From Ariolimax columbianus (Eukaryota > Mollusca > Gastropoda > Stylommatophora > Arionidae): DNA of 64,000 nt. Location: NCBI GenBank assembly GCA_036924085.1, contig JAVGWX010000003.1, positions 125,787,474-125,851,473 of the forward strand, read 5' to 3'. Of the stretch, positions 1-9,989 are shown one piece after another. The first letter of the stretch is position 1, and each line of letters opens with the position of its first letter. The notes under the pieces were generated by a model that saw nothing but the letters and a program-made list of their open reading frames with translations, did not search any database and had not been told where the DNA came from. Both the position numbers and the translations under genes were made by a program.

Positions 1-390
1 TATGGACTCAGGGATCTTGAAGCAGTTTTTAATTTGTGAAGCCTGTGCATTGTACTTATTGAGTAGATTAGCAGCATTAATTTTCTCACATTATTTTTTC
101 TGTGCTATCTATGAGAGGGCCTATTTTGTTTTTCGTTCTCTGTTTATTTCTAACATAGGAAAATAAACTTTTGCTATGAGTCTTGATCTTTTGAGCAAGT
201 TTCATTTCAAGTCAATTTTTGCTTCTTTATTCGCTTTCTGTGCTATGTTTTGCTTGTCCAAATATTTTAAATATGTTTCTTTTGGTTTACCTGGCTCTCT
301 CTATTTTTTCCATGCTTTAGTTTTAGTTTTTCTACATTTAACTATTTCTTATACAAAGATGCCTCTTCCATAACCCTGAACTACGCCTTC
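1..390 (-). mobile_element. CR1-like LINE fragment
   Basis: Read on the minus strand this matches the + strand copy at about 32240-32640 nearly line for line, including the stretch encoding the linker between endonuclease and reverse transcriptase. It is full of stops and small deletions. The element runs off the left edge of the window in its 3' direction. The next 250 bases (to about 650) may continue the same element upstream, but I could not assign them. Confidence 0.55.
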
Positions 391-659
391 TGTAAATCCA
401 TCTATTGACTCGAGTCCAGTCTTTAGGGTTGTATTTTACTGAGCCAGGGGTTTTAAGTGGATAGCTTGGCAATTTTCCTGTTTTATTTCTGGTATCTCCG
501 TAGTTATTAAGATGTTTTCATGGCAATAGTTTGACTCCTCATAGTCAGTCAGCATTTCTATTTCTGTGCATTGCTTTGGAAGGTTTTCATGGCGGCGATG
601 CAGGTGTTTTGAGTTGTATCAAAAAGGTTCTCTTTAGTCGGTATTTGGTCAGATTACGA

Positions 660-930
660 AGTTTTGCAAGCATTGGATGATTTGGCATACGTTTCAGCTT
701 CTCGCTGTAGACAAACGCTTTCTAAACCCGCCTGCCGTTGAGAGAGCGTAGTTCAGTATGCTACTGCACTGCTTGGCGGTCCTCATCCCCCATGTGATTC
801 GTCCAAGGCCTGCATTTTGGACAATTTGTTTTGTGTTTGTTTTGGACGCTGTCGTCCAGACCGACATGCGGCCTGACTGTGCCTGTATAGACATTTGTTA
901 TGATGCTGCTCTTAGCTCCTCAGTTTGTAC
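660..930 (-). mobile_element. Degenerate I-group-like LINE fragment
   Basis: The minus-strand translation resembles the part of the family L ORF just after the reverse transcriptase. It has a YTG-VRP motif, then a TASKTN-like stretch, then a region matching the 'SEKLRRLTDHP' part of the intact copy at 57.3-57.5 kb. It is broken by stops, so it is a relic. Confidence 0.45.
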
Positions 931-949
931 CAGTCACTGTTTCACGAGG

Positions 950-1260
950 AAGAATTTCCTGATGGCCTTTTGCTCAATGGCGTTTAGGTGTGGCTTGATG
1001 TTTTTGCACGTCTGTGTGATGTACTTGTTTTTTGTACGCCCTCTTCTTCTTTTTCCCTGATTTTTGTCTTCCAGTATTTTTAATAGTAGACCATGTTTCA
1101 TATTGTGGCCAAGTCAAGACAATCTAACGTTTTGTATATTTTCCATCAGTTGTCTACGAGCCTCTATATCGTTTAGTACTCACTCGTCTAACCTTTCTGT
1201 CTGCCCAACTCACTCTTTGCATCCGGCGATGCCACAACATCTCAGAAGCTTTTAAGGCCT
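950..1260 (-). mobile_element. Possible RTE-like LINE C-terminal fragment
   Basis: The minus-strand translation has a basic, Trp-containing segment like the end of RTE-type LINE proteins, with several stops. Identification is weak and rests on composition and a few short motifs. Confidence 0.3.
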
Positions 1261-1306
1261 TTTCATAGTTTTTGTTTAGAGTCCATGTTTGAAAGCGATG
1301 AATGGA

Positions 1307-1577
1307 AACGGCAGTAGTTCGAGCCCTACAGGTTTCAAGTGACCCCTAGTCTCAAAGGAGGTGGGACTAGAGTATATACATCCTGAATTACCTTCAGTCG
1401 TCTCGACTTATTATCTTGCCTCAGGCCCAAGGTAACTCGAGATCAGAGAGTGAGGTGGTTGATGACCAACGCAATTACTTCCTCATTATAATCTAAATAC
1501 ACCGCACATTACATCATCAAGACAGAACCGTCTGATGATGTCGCCATCATCGCTTGCGATCAACAAGAAGAAGAAGA
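1307..1577 (+). mobile_element. Short interspersed element, family B, copy 1
   Basis: The segment begins near a pol III B-box-like motif (GTTCGAGCCC, about 1319) and ends in an (AAG)n tail at about 1564-1578. About 200 bases match the reverse complement of 18128-18345, including the landmarks 'GTCTCAAAGGAG' and 'TCCTGAATTACC'. Two dispersed copies with a B-box and a simple tail suggest a tRNA-derived SINE. The exact 5' end is not resolved. Confidence 0.55.
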
Positions 1578-1589
1578 AAAAAAAAGTCT

Positions 1590-1862
1590 TTCACTTACTA
1601 TTAAGTGATTCCTTTACTATTACGTTATTCCTTTACATTGCCAATACGTTATTCCTTTACTGTTAAGTTATTCTTTTACATTACCGTTAAGCTATTCCTT
1701 TACATTAACGTCAAGTTATTCCTTTACTATTAAGGTATTACTTTACTGTTAAGTTATTCATTTACTGTTAAGTTATTCCTTAACTATTACGTTATTCCTT
1801 AAATGTTAAGTTATTCCTTTACAATTAAGTTATTCCTTTACTGTTAAGTTGTTCCTTTACTA
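1590..1862. repeat. Minisatellite, ~18-bp units
   Basis: Tandem degenerate copies of a unit like 'TTATTCCTTTACTGTTAAG' fill this stretch, starting right after the poly-purine tail of the family B element. They may have expanded from the element's tail junction. Confidence 0.8.
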
Positions 1863-2254
1863 CTCTTGGTGGGATTTATCTGCCCTCTGTACTTCAAACA
1901 ACGGGGAGATACATTGTTATTGTTGCCGTTCATCTAACTGCCCGCACTGAGTATATTAAGTTGACTATTTTATAATGTATTTTGTAAATCTTCGACCCCA
2001 CCGTGGTTGTTAGGGCCAGTCTTGTATGTGAGGATGTACTTTGCAAATGTTAATGTTCTTTCTGGTCCAGTGACTTGGAATCTGGCTTCTTTTTTATGTG
2101 GATTAAGTGAGCGCGAAGCCATTGGAGCAGTCCCGGAAATATGCATATTTTTGTGTCTGTTACATGTGGGAATCTCCTTGCTGCTAATGAGATGTATTAT
2201 GTTCAAATGTATGCTTTCATGTTTATAAGAGTGAAATTGTCAATTTGTGACCAG
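1863..2254. other. Non-coding stretch upstream of the mucin-like exon
   Basis: I see no convincing exon here. The stretch around 1920-1965 weakly resembles the start of dispersed family C. The short ORFs on both strands lack splice signals or domain similarity. An in-frame TGA at 2248 shows that the following exon cannot extend further upstream. Confidence 0.3.
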
Positions 2255-2668
2255 TTAACGAAGGGAGCAACCCCAAGACGTCGAAAGCTAGTAGCAGTGA
2301 TAACAGTCCCAGTACAACAACTACTACATCCAGTACAACAACTACTACACCTAGTGAAACAACTACTACACCTAGTGAAACAACTACTACACCTAGTGAA
2401 ACAACTACTACACCTAGTGAAACAACTACTACATCCAGTACAACAACTACTACACCTAGTGAAACAACTACTACACCCAGTACAACAACTACTACACCTA
2501 GTGAAACAACTACTATATCCAGCACAACAACTACTACACCTAGTGAAACAACTACTACATCCAGTACAATAACTACTACACCTAGTGAAACAACTACTAC
2601 ACACGGTAGAAGACATCCTCCTTACAGAAAGACAACTACTGAACACCCAGGAACAAGTACTACACCAG
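2255..2668 (+). CDS. Mucin-like Thr/Ser/Pro repeat exon (internal exon of a mucin-ShKT gene)
   Basis: This 414-nt exon lies between an AG at 2253-2254 and a consensus donor (GTAAGG at 2669). Read from AAC at 2257 it is fully open. It begins with a short polar segment (NEGSNPKTSKASSSDN), followed by about 14 tandem 21-nt units encoding TTTTPSE or TTTTTSS, then a basic linker and a second Thr-rich end. Such Thr/Ser/Pro repeats are typical dense O-glycosylation sites in secreted or surface mucins. Both ends are phase 1. The donor phase matches the ShKT exon at 8077 exactly. The acceptor tract is weak, so the 5' boundary is the least certain part. Earlier exons (signal peptide) are not seen and may lie left of the window. 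Other open frames over this repeat are shadows. Confidence 0.65.
2311..2602 (+). repeat. 21-bp coding tandem repeat
   Basis: About 14 copies of a 21-bp unit related to 'ACAACTACTACACCTAGTGAA' keep the exon's frame, since 21 is a multiple of three. Length variation here would change the number of predicted O-glycosylated heptads without breaking the protein. Confidence 0.85.
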
Positions 2669-3224
2669 GTAAGGACAGTACCTTATATTCTTACCTAATG
2701 TTTGTTCTCTATTATCAATACAAGTGTGTACTACAAGATGCATACGATCCAACGCTTACTATTAGCAGACTATATTAGATCTTATCGTGAGAATAAATCA
2801 ACAAAAGAGGATATATATTATAATCTAAGAAAATAAAGAGAAAGAATAGGTCTACAACAGTTACAAGACAAACACCCGCTTTACAAACGCCTAGTTTACA
2901 AACGCCCAGTTTACGAATATCTGCTTAAACAAACTGCATCAATTGTTATCAAAACCTATGCAAAAATAACGCGAGTTTAGGCTTGTGAAAATTTTCCGAC
3001 CAGTTGGTCCATTTCAAAATGGACATGTGTACGATGTTGTCCTTCAGTTTCATTTCAAAAGTCGCGCATGACACATCTCTTTGAAATTGTTATGGGTATC
3101 TGCTTTATTCGTGTTTACAATATAAATAATGGATCCTATGTGATGTGATATCCAGCTCAATTTCGACGAAAGTGAGCAAGTCATTTCAATGTTATAGTGA
3201 AGTGCTTAGAGAAAGGAGGCTTAC

Positions 3225-3351
3225 CTCAATGCAGCAAACTACATTGCATTCGCATTTCAAGAAGTAATTACCACATTCATCGCCAGTCACCCATAACCCT
3301 CCAGATCTAGAGCCATCATCATCATCTTCTGTAAGAACTCCATTAAATTGC
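3225..3351 (-). CDS. Possible antisense Cys-rich exon, unknown product
   Basis: On the minus strand, 127 nt lie between a T-rich acceptor ending in AG at 3353-3352 and a consensus donor (GAG|GTAAGC, below 3225). One frame is open throughout. It encodes an acidic run of four Asp, a Gly-rich turn and a C-terminal part with five cysteines (pattern C-x8-C-x-C-x4-CC). I do not recognise the family. It starts in phase 2 and ends in phase 0. The good splice signals and non-repetitive, protein-like composition support an exon. Against it, no partner exons were found and it sits inside an intron on the other strand. Confidence 0.35.
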
Positions 3352-3976
3352 CTTTCTCAAAAAGTAAACAAAATAAAAGCTGACATTCACTACATTTTCT
3401 CTGTGGATGATGCTGAATGAAAACCTGTGGACTCTATTCAAAACACTGAAATCACCATCAGTCTATATATTCATCTGTCTGTTTAGCAAGAACCAAAATA
3501 TTCAAATGTAAGATTTTGTTTATTTATGTTTACTTATGTTTATTGTTGTTAATTTTGTTTATATATGTTTCTTCTTGTTTATTTAGCTTTCTCATGCAAG
3601 TTCAAAAGATATATGTCTTTTTTTTCGGCAGCCAAAATGCATTTCCAAGCTAAATTGAAAACAGTGAATTCTGCTTGATAAATAAATCCACGTTATGAAC
3701 ACACTCTGGTCCCTATTTGTTTGCATTAGCTGGATGCTTATGTAATGAGTTTTAAAACGAGAAACAGTGATTAAAATTAAAGAAGAAGATACCATTTAAA
3801 AGTTACATCGATGTAAAAGGAATGGAATTAAAACAGAAGCCAACAATTCATGTCTATTGGAACCTTTGTCAAATACGACGGAAGTTGTAAAATCTCTAAA
3901 CTAGCGTATATTTGAAATTTGATTTCCAAACTTTGTTTCGAGACGGTGTGGAAGCAGTGATATCAAACAGACATCA

Positions 3977-4387
3977 GGGATCAAGATGCTGAGCAGCGCA
4001 TGAGCAGCAGTGGTCAGCGACCCATAGCTGACTGCTAGCGCCAGGGCCAGCGAACCATAGCTGCCAAGGCCCTTCTACACCTTAACTTAACTTAACGTCT
4101 TTATACTGGTTTAGAAGACCCCGTAGAGTCTGTATAACAGGCTAGATAACAGGCTACAGCAGGGCAGACTGGCTAAGGAGAAGGAATCGAAGAGGGAATG
4201 CTAACCCGGTACTAAAAAAATTCTTACTGAAATCGGATGTGTTGGACCGAAAGGTGCAAATATCGCAGTCAAGCTGTAAACTACGACACAACGCATTCCG
4301 TTCTCTGGACTACATTCTGCTACTTAAGCCCTTTCAGGGTTTGGTAGCGGGAGATTGAGAACGAACGAACGAACGAAGAAGAAGAAA
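3977..4387 (+). mobile_element. Short retroelement, family A, copy 1
   Basis: It begins 'GGGATCAAGATGC' and ends in (GAAC)n then (GAA)n. It is flanked by a perfect 12-bp target-site duplication, AAACAGACATCA, at 3965-3976 and 4388-4399. It matches the copy at 30833-31196 over its full length, except that about 65 bp of CR1-like LINE 3' end replaces about 17 bp near 4082-4145. The head has an A-box-like 'GCAGTGGTCAGCG'. Part of the body reads like the end of a protein (KGANIA..L-stop), shared with the relic at 11600-11850, so it may be LINE-derived rather than a pure tRNA SINE. It inserted into an RTE-like LINE, whose sequence resumes directly at 4390. Confidence 0.8.
4082..4145 (-). mobile_element. 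CR1-like LINE 3' tail fragment
   Basis: The reverse complement ends 'CTAAACCAGTATAAAGACG' followed by TTAAG repeats. This is the same 3' terminus as the CR1-like LINE ending at about 35790. Its right edge is a 12-bp near-perfect tandem duplication (ATAACAGGCTAG/C). Confidence 0.7.
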
Positions 4388-4389
4388 AA

Positions 4390-5190
4390 ACAGACATCAT
4401 TGGGCTGGACATGTGGCACGCATACCTGACAACGAATAGACACGTAGAACAACGTTTTCGGGACCATATGCCTATACATGTCCAATGGGTCACCTATTTA
4501 TAGAGATCCACCGGGAATTCAACCGCCCCTCTCCATCGCTTACGTCGACCTCAAGGCTGCCTTTGACTAAGTGGACAGATCTCCTTTGTGGAGTGCCTTA
4601 CAACAAATGGCAGTTTTCATCACACTGTACCATTGTAAAATTGTAGCAAACGTCACCCTTGGTCACAATCTCTCCGATAGGTTATCTATATCATACGGTG
4701 TCCAATACTGTTCTGCCGGGTCATGTACTGGATCTCGGCTTGCTGGAGACGCACACACAGAAGTCACCATCGGATAGTTGCGTATGACTGACTTTGACTA
4801 CACAGCTGATGTGGCTATACTAGATTTCCAACATGAGGCACCGACAAAATCACTGCAGCACCTTATAGGTCTCGCATCTCTGTTTGGTCTCCGCATCTCA
4901 TGAGCAAAAACCAAAATGAAAAATATTAGCTACGACCTCACAACGACAGGAATGATTATTTATTGTAGCCATACCAACTCAAATAGGAATTTAATTTACT
5001 TGGGCAGTAAACCCATCTCCTATGTATGTTGCCATCTTGACATCATTTAACGAGTCAGTCTGGCTGCCACTTATATGAACACTTTCTATAAAGTCTGAAC
5101 CCAGCAGAGTCTCTAACTGAAAACGAAGCTACCGCTGTTTTACGAAACAATGCAAAGCGGATGTCTAACGAAACAATGCAACACGGATGT
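4390..5190 (+). mobile_element. RTE-like LINE fragment (degenerate)
   Basis: Immediately after the family A element the translation gives 'RHHWAGHVARIPDNE', typical of RTE-type C-termini. From about 4540 there is a broken reverse transcriptase with IAYVDLKAAFD (catalytic block A) and a damaged YADD block at about 4795 (DFDYTADVAIL). Stops and frameshifts are frequent. The C-terminal piece precedes the RT piece, so at least two fragments or a rearrangement are present. Confidence 0.65.
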
Positions 5191-5194
5191 CTAA

Positions 5195-7545
5195 TTTAAT
5201 AATGGATAAAATGTTGGGGGCAAAAGGCTCACTTAGGAAAAAAATCACCAGGAAAAAAATGGGATAACAAATGGAATGCTAATAAATCTGTCCACAAATG
5301 CAAAACAGAAGATCATGACAGTTCTAATCTGTAGTTAGACAAAAAGAGAATTATACCACAGACATGGTGGGAGGCAACATTGATACCAATTCCCCTTTCC
5401 CCCCCCCCCCCCCCAAAAAAAAAAAAGATAAAGCCACCACAAATACAAATTTCTACAAGCAATCGCTATACTTACGTGTGTGGGACAAATGATTGAACGC
5501 ATGATAAAAACCTATAATGTGTCATTTGAAAGTAACATATCTTTTAATTTCATAGCTGGATTCAGCAGCTGCGATCAACTGAAGATCAGATCACCCACAA
5601 CAATGATTAGGAATTTGAAGATGCCGTCTAAGAAAAAAGCATTCACTAGTGTTCTGTGTGCATTTAGAAAAAGCTTTTGATAAAGTATGGAAAGAAGGAC
5701 TGAAAGTCGAGTTGCGTATAAGTTAAGTCTGTTGGAAAATGTACAAATATATCAGTAGCTATCTTGAAAACAGAACCACTATAGTTCAAGTTCAAGGACA
5801 GACTAGCAGAAAGAGGACACTAGAGCAGGGAGTCCTAAAGGGAGTGACCTGTCACTGACGTTGTTCGTTATAAATATAAATGTTATAGTGGAGAACTTTC
5901 CAAAAGGTGCACACAACTCTGTTTTTGCAGATAATTTGGCCATTGTGGATCTCAGTAGAAAACATCACAACCAGCAATAATTCGGATGTAGCACGCTTTA
6001 ACATTACTGGGGGTTTGGGCCAAAACATTGCTAATGAAGTGACATGAAGAAAAACCCCATATTAATCTTTTCTCTCTCAAACAAACCACAGAGCTTTAAA
6101 TACCTAAGGCTAAATATGAAAAATCTGCACCTTGATGAAAGCCCTAACTGTTTAGATTTTACGTTTGATCTGTGACTTTAGTGGAAAACGCAGAAAGAGA
6201 TAAACCGGATGTGTTCAATGCAAAGCATGTCAGTGCTGAAATTAATTGCTGGAACATCTTAGAAAGAAGATGAAAATGTACTAATAAAAAAGGTGTACCC
6301 TGGATGTGTGAGACCAGTCCCAGAATATGACTTTACAACATGGGCAGCTACAAGACAAAACAAACTTTGACAAAACAAGTACAATTCAAAATCAGGCAAT
6401 GCGAATTATAACAGCACCCTTTAGAGAACCTGCAACCAATGGTTGATACACGAGTCAGAGAGGAACAACAAAAAAGTTAGTAAAGCAGACTGCCACGTAT
6501 GTAGACTCAAGTGTAAGCAGCTTTGTGGCATCAGTGAAAGAAAAGCGGAGAACTGATCCTACAAATCACACATCACAAATAAAACCTATGCAAACTAGAC
6601 ACATGCTTCCACCTGAAGAAAACAGCGCTTCACAGATCTGATAGAAAACATTCCCGACATTGTTATTAAAGACAGCCAGACAGTAGCAAAAAGAAAAGCC
6701 CTAACTGAACAACACACAGAGAATCACTAACCAAACAACAGCGTAGAAATGGATCAACATCAAGTGAAACAAAGACGGAGATGGAGGGATCTTTCTGAGC
6801 CTCAAAAACAGTAAAGACAGCTGTTTCTACTTGACAAATTTCAAGTAACTTCAGAGCAGAGACAAAGGCCTTGAAACTGCAGCAGAAATTATAATGACAG
6901 ATAAAAACACAGAAAGACAAGTTGTCAGTGGTTGCAGCACTGGAGAACTAGAAAACCACAGAGTGATACTCTTTAAAATGTATCACCGGTTCAATAGAGT
7001 TGTGATACAGCGAATTTAATCTCATTACAATATTTTTGTCAATGAAGAGACTGACAAACTGCCAAGAGAAGGTGGAAATGTACAACCTGGTATAAGTATA
7101 ACTTATGAAGAGGCCAAGAGATTTACCAAGTGTAGATACAGGAACAAGGGAGAATCAGAGCACACAGCTCATCAACTAAATGCTACATATTATCAGTTCA
7201 ACAGAGGTTAACGGGTAGTAATCTTTAGACTCCTCTCAAACAAAATGTACTGAAATACTTTCTGTTTTAACAACATAAGAATATAACACACAGATGAATA
7301 AGTTTGCGGCACTGACAGAATGGCTGCTGAGCATCTGCTACAAAGGTGTCCAACATACGAGAAACAGAGAAAGCGCCTGTGGTCACCACCAATACCATTC
7401 CTGGATAAGCTCCACTGAGATACTCATAGCCTCTGACTAACCACTGCTTTCGTTAGATCTATTCAAGTTTACGTTTGAAAGCTTACACAGAAGCAGAAAA
7501 AGAAGAAGGAAGAAGAAGAAGAATAAGAAGAAGAATTAAAAGAAG
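5195..7545 (+). mobile_element. Family L LINE, old degenerate copy
   Basis: The translation follows the intact family L ORF at 54.9-58.6 kb in order. It covers the segment before the RT (about 5210), the block A region 'KAFDKVWKEGL' (5670), the 'FADNLA' region (about 5930), RNase H remnants (6740-7080) and the C-terminal Cys/His region (7300-7370), ending in an (AAG)n-rich tail to 7545. Many stops and frameshifts mark it as dead. The start at about 5195 suggests 5' truncation. A poly-C/poly-A tract (5399-5427) interrupts the RT part. It lies in intron 1 of the mucin-ShKT gene. Confidence 0.85.
5399..5427. repeat. Poly-C followed by poly-A tract
   Basis: About 16 C and then 12 A interrupt the LINE RT-coding region. 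Such a tract is prone to slippage and to assembly error. Confidence 0.9.
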
Positions 7546-7797
7546 ATTAAGACGAAGAAATAACAAAGAAGGCTGAAAAGCTTTCACAAAAAAATCTGAA
7601 CAAGTGCACACCACATATAAAACAAACCCCCTGAAATGGATAACTATTGTATGTAACAAGAATTAAAGACTAAACTAAAAATTAATTAATCGAGATTGAA
7701 TAAATATGTTCCGAAAAATTAAATATTAAAAAAAAATCGAATGTGGCACATGTTCTTTGCTTTTTCTATTCTTACACAAACTTAAAATAGGCTCGTT

Positions 7798-8003
7798 TCA
7801 TCTAATCGGACACAGACCAGGTAATCTAATCTCACACGCTAATAATATTTTGCTTCTATCTAATCCCATACCAACCAGTAATATCTTTACTTCATCTAAT
7901 CTCGCACCAACCAGTAATATCTTTATTTCATGTAATCTCACATCAGGCAGGACTAGCAGGACCATTGTTCCATCTAATCTCACACCAACCAGCAATATGT
8001 TTG
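7798..8003. repeat. 36-bp minisatellite
   Basis: Five to six degenerate copies of a unit containing 'AATCTCGCACCAACCAG' and 'TAATATCTTTA' lie just upstream of the ShKT exon. Because 36 is divisible by three, the minus strand shows a spurious repeat ORF. Confidence 0.8.
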
Positions 8004-8076
8004 CTTTATATAAGAAATCAATGCTATATGTTTGTAATCTTTTATCTGGTAATTTTGGTTACTTTTGTTTTCACAG

Positions 8077-8187
8077 CTGTGTGTAAGGATATTTACTATG
8101 ATTGTGACACTGCTACAAAGTTTTGGCCATGCAAGTACCTGATACAATTTTTCTTAAAATTTTGTGAAAAGACCTGCAAAATGTGCA
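8077..8187 (+). CDS. ShKT-type six-cysteine domain exon (mucin-ShKT gene)
   Basis: This 111-nt exon has a strong acceptor (TTTTGTTTTCACAG) and a consensus donor (GTAAGT at 8188). It is phase 1 at both ends. It encodes one compact module with exactly six cysteines in the ShKT spacing: CxD near the start, a Trp before the third Cys, then C-x3-C-x2-C at the end. ShKT modules are small disulfide-bonded domains found in many secreted or extracellular animal proteins, often beside mucin, metalloprotease or CAP domains. Nothing here indicates a toxin. Spliced to the upstream exon it places a folded Cys-rich module after the Thr/Ser/Pro stalk, and the phase also matches the exon at 9823. Confidence 0.75.
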
Positions 8188-8272
8188 GTAAGTAACAAAT
8201 AATATGTTTTGCATGATTGATAAACTAACAATTAATTTATTTTTGTCATCTTTATTATTGTTTGCTATTCAT

Positions 8273-8482
8273 TTCTTCTTCTTCTTCTTCTTCTTCTTCT
8301 TCTTCTTCTTCTTCTTCTTCTTCGTACGCTGTCAGACGTCAACCTGTATTTGTTCGAAGAAAGCAGCGGTCATCCTGAAGCTGTCGACACTGCCATAGAG
8401 CTTGTCTAGTGTTGCGACTTTTGATGACCACATGTGCTTTCTCTGGTCCTCGTATGTCTGGCAGTTTTGCAGCAGATGTTCA
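8273..8482 (-). mobile_element. Family L LINE, 3'-end fragment
   Basis: The minus strand encodes the last 60 or so residues of the family L protein (TEHLLQNC ... MTAAFFEQIQV), its stop, and an (AAG)n tail read as CTT repeats at 8273-8322. It is flanked by a 13-bp target-site duplication with one mismatch (GTTTGCTATTCAT at 8260-8272, GTTTGCTGTTCAT at 8483-8495). It is a strongly 5'-truncated insertion in intron 2 of the mucin-ShKT gene. Confidence 0.85.
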
Positions 8483-8619
8483 GTTTGCTGTTCATTTGAA
8501 ATGTGTTTACTACAAAATTTAGACAAAATATAGGCATGCAAAATTCAGAAACAATGTATAGATACAGAAATCCAAGATTTGTTGTGAAAGCAGAAAGAAT
8601 ATGTTGTTTTTGTTGTTGT

Positions 8620-8768
8620 GAATGCCCACTGTTAGTAAGTGAACTCTTTTGTGTGCCCTGTAAATGACGTCAAGTGGCTTGTTGCGGTAGCTTTCCTCCC
8701 ATCATGAGCGTGCTGATGAAGGTGGACTTGGATCCTCCAGGTGGTTGTACTATGCTTTGTTTCCCCTA
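8620..8768 (+). repeat. Dispersed repeat family C, copy 1
   Basis: It shares long blocks with 51630-51925 and 61838-62150, for example 'CTTTTGTGTGCCCTG' and 'CTCCAGGTGGTTGTACTATG'. All three copies are on the same strand. This copy is the shortest. No coding potential or terminal repeats are visible. Confidence 0.7.
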
Positions 8769-9218
8769 ATTATTTAATTTTTCTACGTATGCAGAATTTT
8801 GTACATTAAGATTAACCATGTTCTTAACGACAGAACAGTTAAAGTGCAATTATAAGTGTGAAAAAATAAAACTCGGTTTTACTGCTTAAGATGTCCCTTA
8901 TCCCTCAAGGTAGAGGTCTAGTCCCATACTGTTTAATTAAATATGTTTGACTAAATAGATTATGGAACAAAATGAATGGATGAATTATATGTTTGGCTTG
9001 TGCAAAATGAATTCTTCTTCTTCTTTGTACATTGTTTATCATCAAATTTAATATATGTATATCTAAATAAAACAGTGTTTCGCCTTATGCCATTCGTGAT
9101 ATTAATAAGATTTGGATAAATGGTATCTCTCTGTTGTGGCCTGCATGGTGTCTAAAGATTACAGCTTGGTCAGATTACAGGGAACCAATGAGTGACGGAT
9201 TGACTAGAACATCTAAAA

Positions 9219-9257
9219 CACACACACACACACGCACACAAAGACACATACACACAT

Positions 9258-9308
<51 letters not shown>
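9219..9308. repeat. (CA)n-(TA)n microsatellite
   Basis: A CA-rich stretch passes into about 18 TA dinucleotides, in intron 2. Confidence 0.95.
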
Positions 9309-9309
<1 letters not shown>

Positions 9310-9822
9310 CGGATGCCTGCATAAATATGTTTTTTATTACTTAATTTTACAGAATAATGTGTGAAGTACAGCACGATAATGCATGGTGTCTTTCTCAGTG
9401 AAGTTGCACTCTTGAGACCAATACATACACCGTGTTAGATATCTAGCGTACAGTAAGTGATGCAAATGAACAATTACAGTAGATTATGTTTTGGGTTATT
9501 ATAGAGTTCATTAGATAAAAACACATAAACAATATGCATGTAGTTTAGTGAAAATAGTTTGGGTGTATGTTTCTTACTTTGAGGTATATTTTGTCATATG
9601 GGTGGCGTGGGGTGGGGAGGGGGTAGGGGGTATAAAATATACACTAATGGGGCCTTTTGGAACAGGTGATCAAATAATAATTTTTTGTTCCATTTGTAAA
9701 ATAGCTATTAAAGAAGAAAATATGGCAATTACATTTTGCACGTGTTTGTTTTTTGTGCCACAATTCTCTTGTGCTGTTTGACTTTGTCGTGATTAATTTA
9801 ATATTTTATTGTTTTTTTTTAG

Positions 9823-9911
9823 CGTGTAGCGAAATGTCGTGTGCACATTTCATGCAGGTTGTCATTCTATTGATAGCTCAACTTATCTACATGCAAGCGG
9901 AAAATAAGTAA
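9823..9911 (+). CDS. Terminal exon of the mucin-ShKT gene, hydrophobic tail
   Basis: After a run of T and an AG at 9821-9822, the frame set by the phase-1 donor at 8187 reads through two more cysteines (CSEMSC), a hydrophobic run (VVILLIAQLIYM) and a short polar end to TAA at 9909. The hydrophobic C-terminus could be a membrane anchor or a GPI-type signal, which would tether the protein to the cell surface. A secreted form cannot be excluded. An AATAAA lies 46 nt after the stop. Exact phase match and the nearby poly(A) signal are the main support. The exon is short, so confidence is moderate. Confidence 0.55.
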
Positions 9912-9956
9912 ATTCTTTCATAAGCTGTCGTTGTGACTTGTCTTCGATAAAGTCTA

Positions 9957-9962
9957 AATAAA
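9957..9962 (+). promoter_or_regulatory. AATAAA polyadenylation signal
   Basis: This canonical hexamer follows the proposed stop codon of the mucin-ShKT gene at a normal distance. Confidence 0.5.
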
Positions 9963-9989
9963 TACATACAAAAATAAGTTGTACGACCT

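Larger units (their letters stand above)
2669..8076 (+). other. Intron 1 of the mucin-ShKT gene (inferred)
   Basis: The interval runs from GTAAGG to a pyrimidine-rich acceptor (TTTTGTTTTCACAG, ending at 8076). It contains a possible antisense exon (3225-3351), a family A element, RTE-like and family L LINE relics and a 36-bp minisatellite. The AT-rich blocks 2690-3220, 3355-3940 and 7550-7790 show nothing else I can identify. Confidence 0.5.

Noticed and set aside
2203..2646. Long minus-strand ORF with Cys-Ser repeats, and the overlapping Leu/Gln and Val/Leu repeat ORFs
   Set aside because: They are shadows of the 21-bp repeat. The + frame that continues into consensus splice donor GTAAGG and matches exon phases is the better reading.
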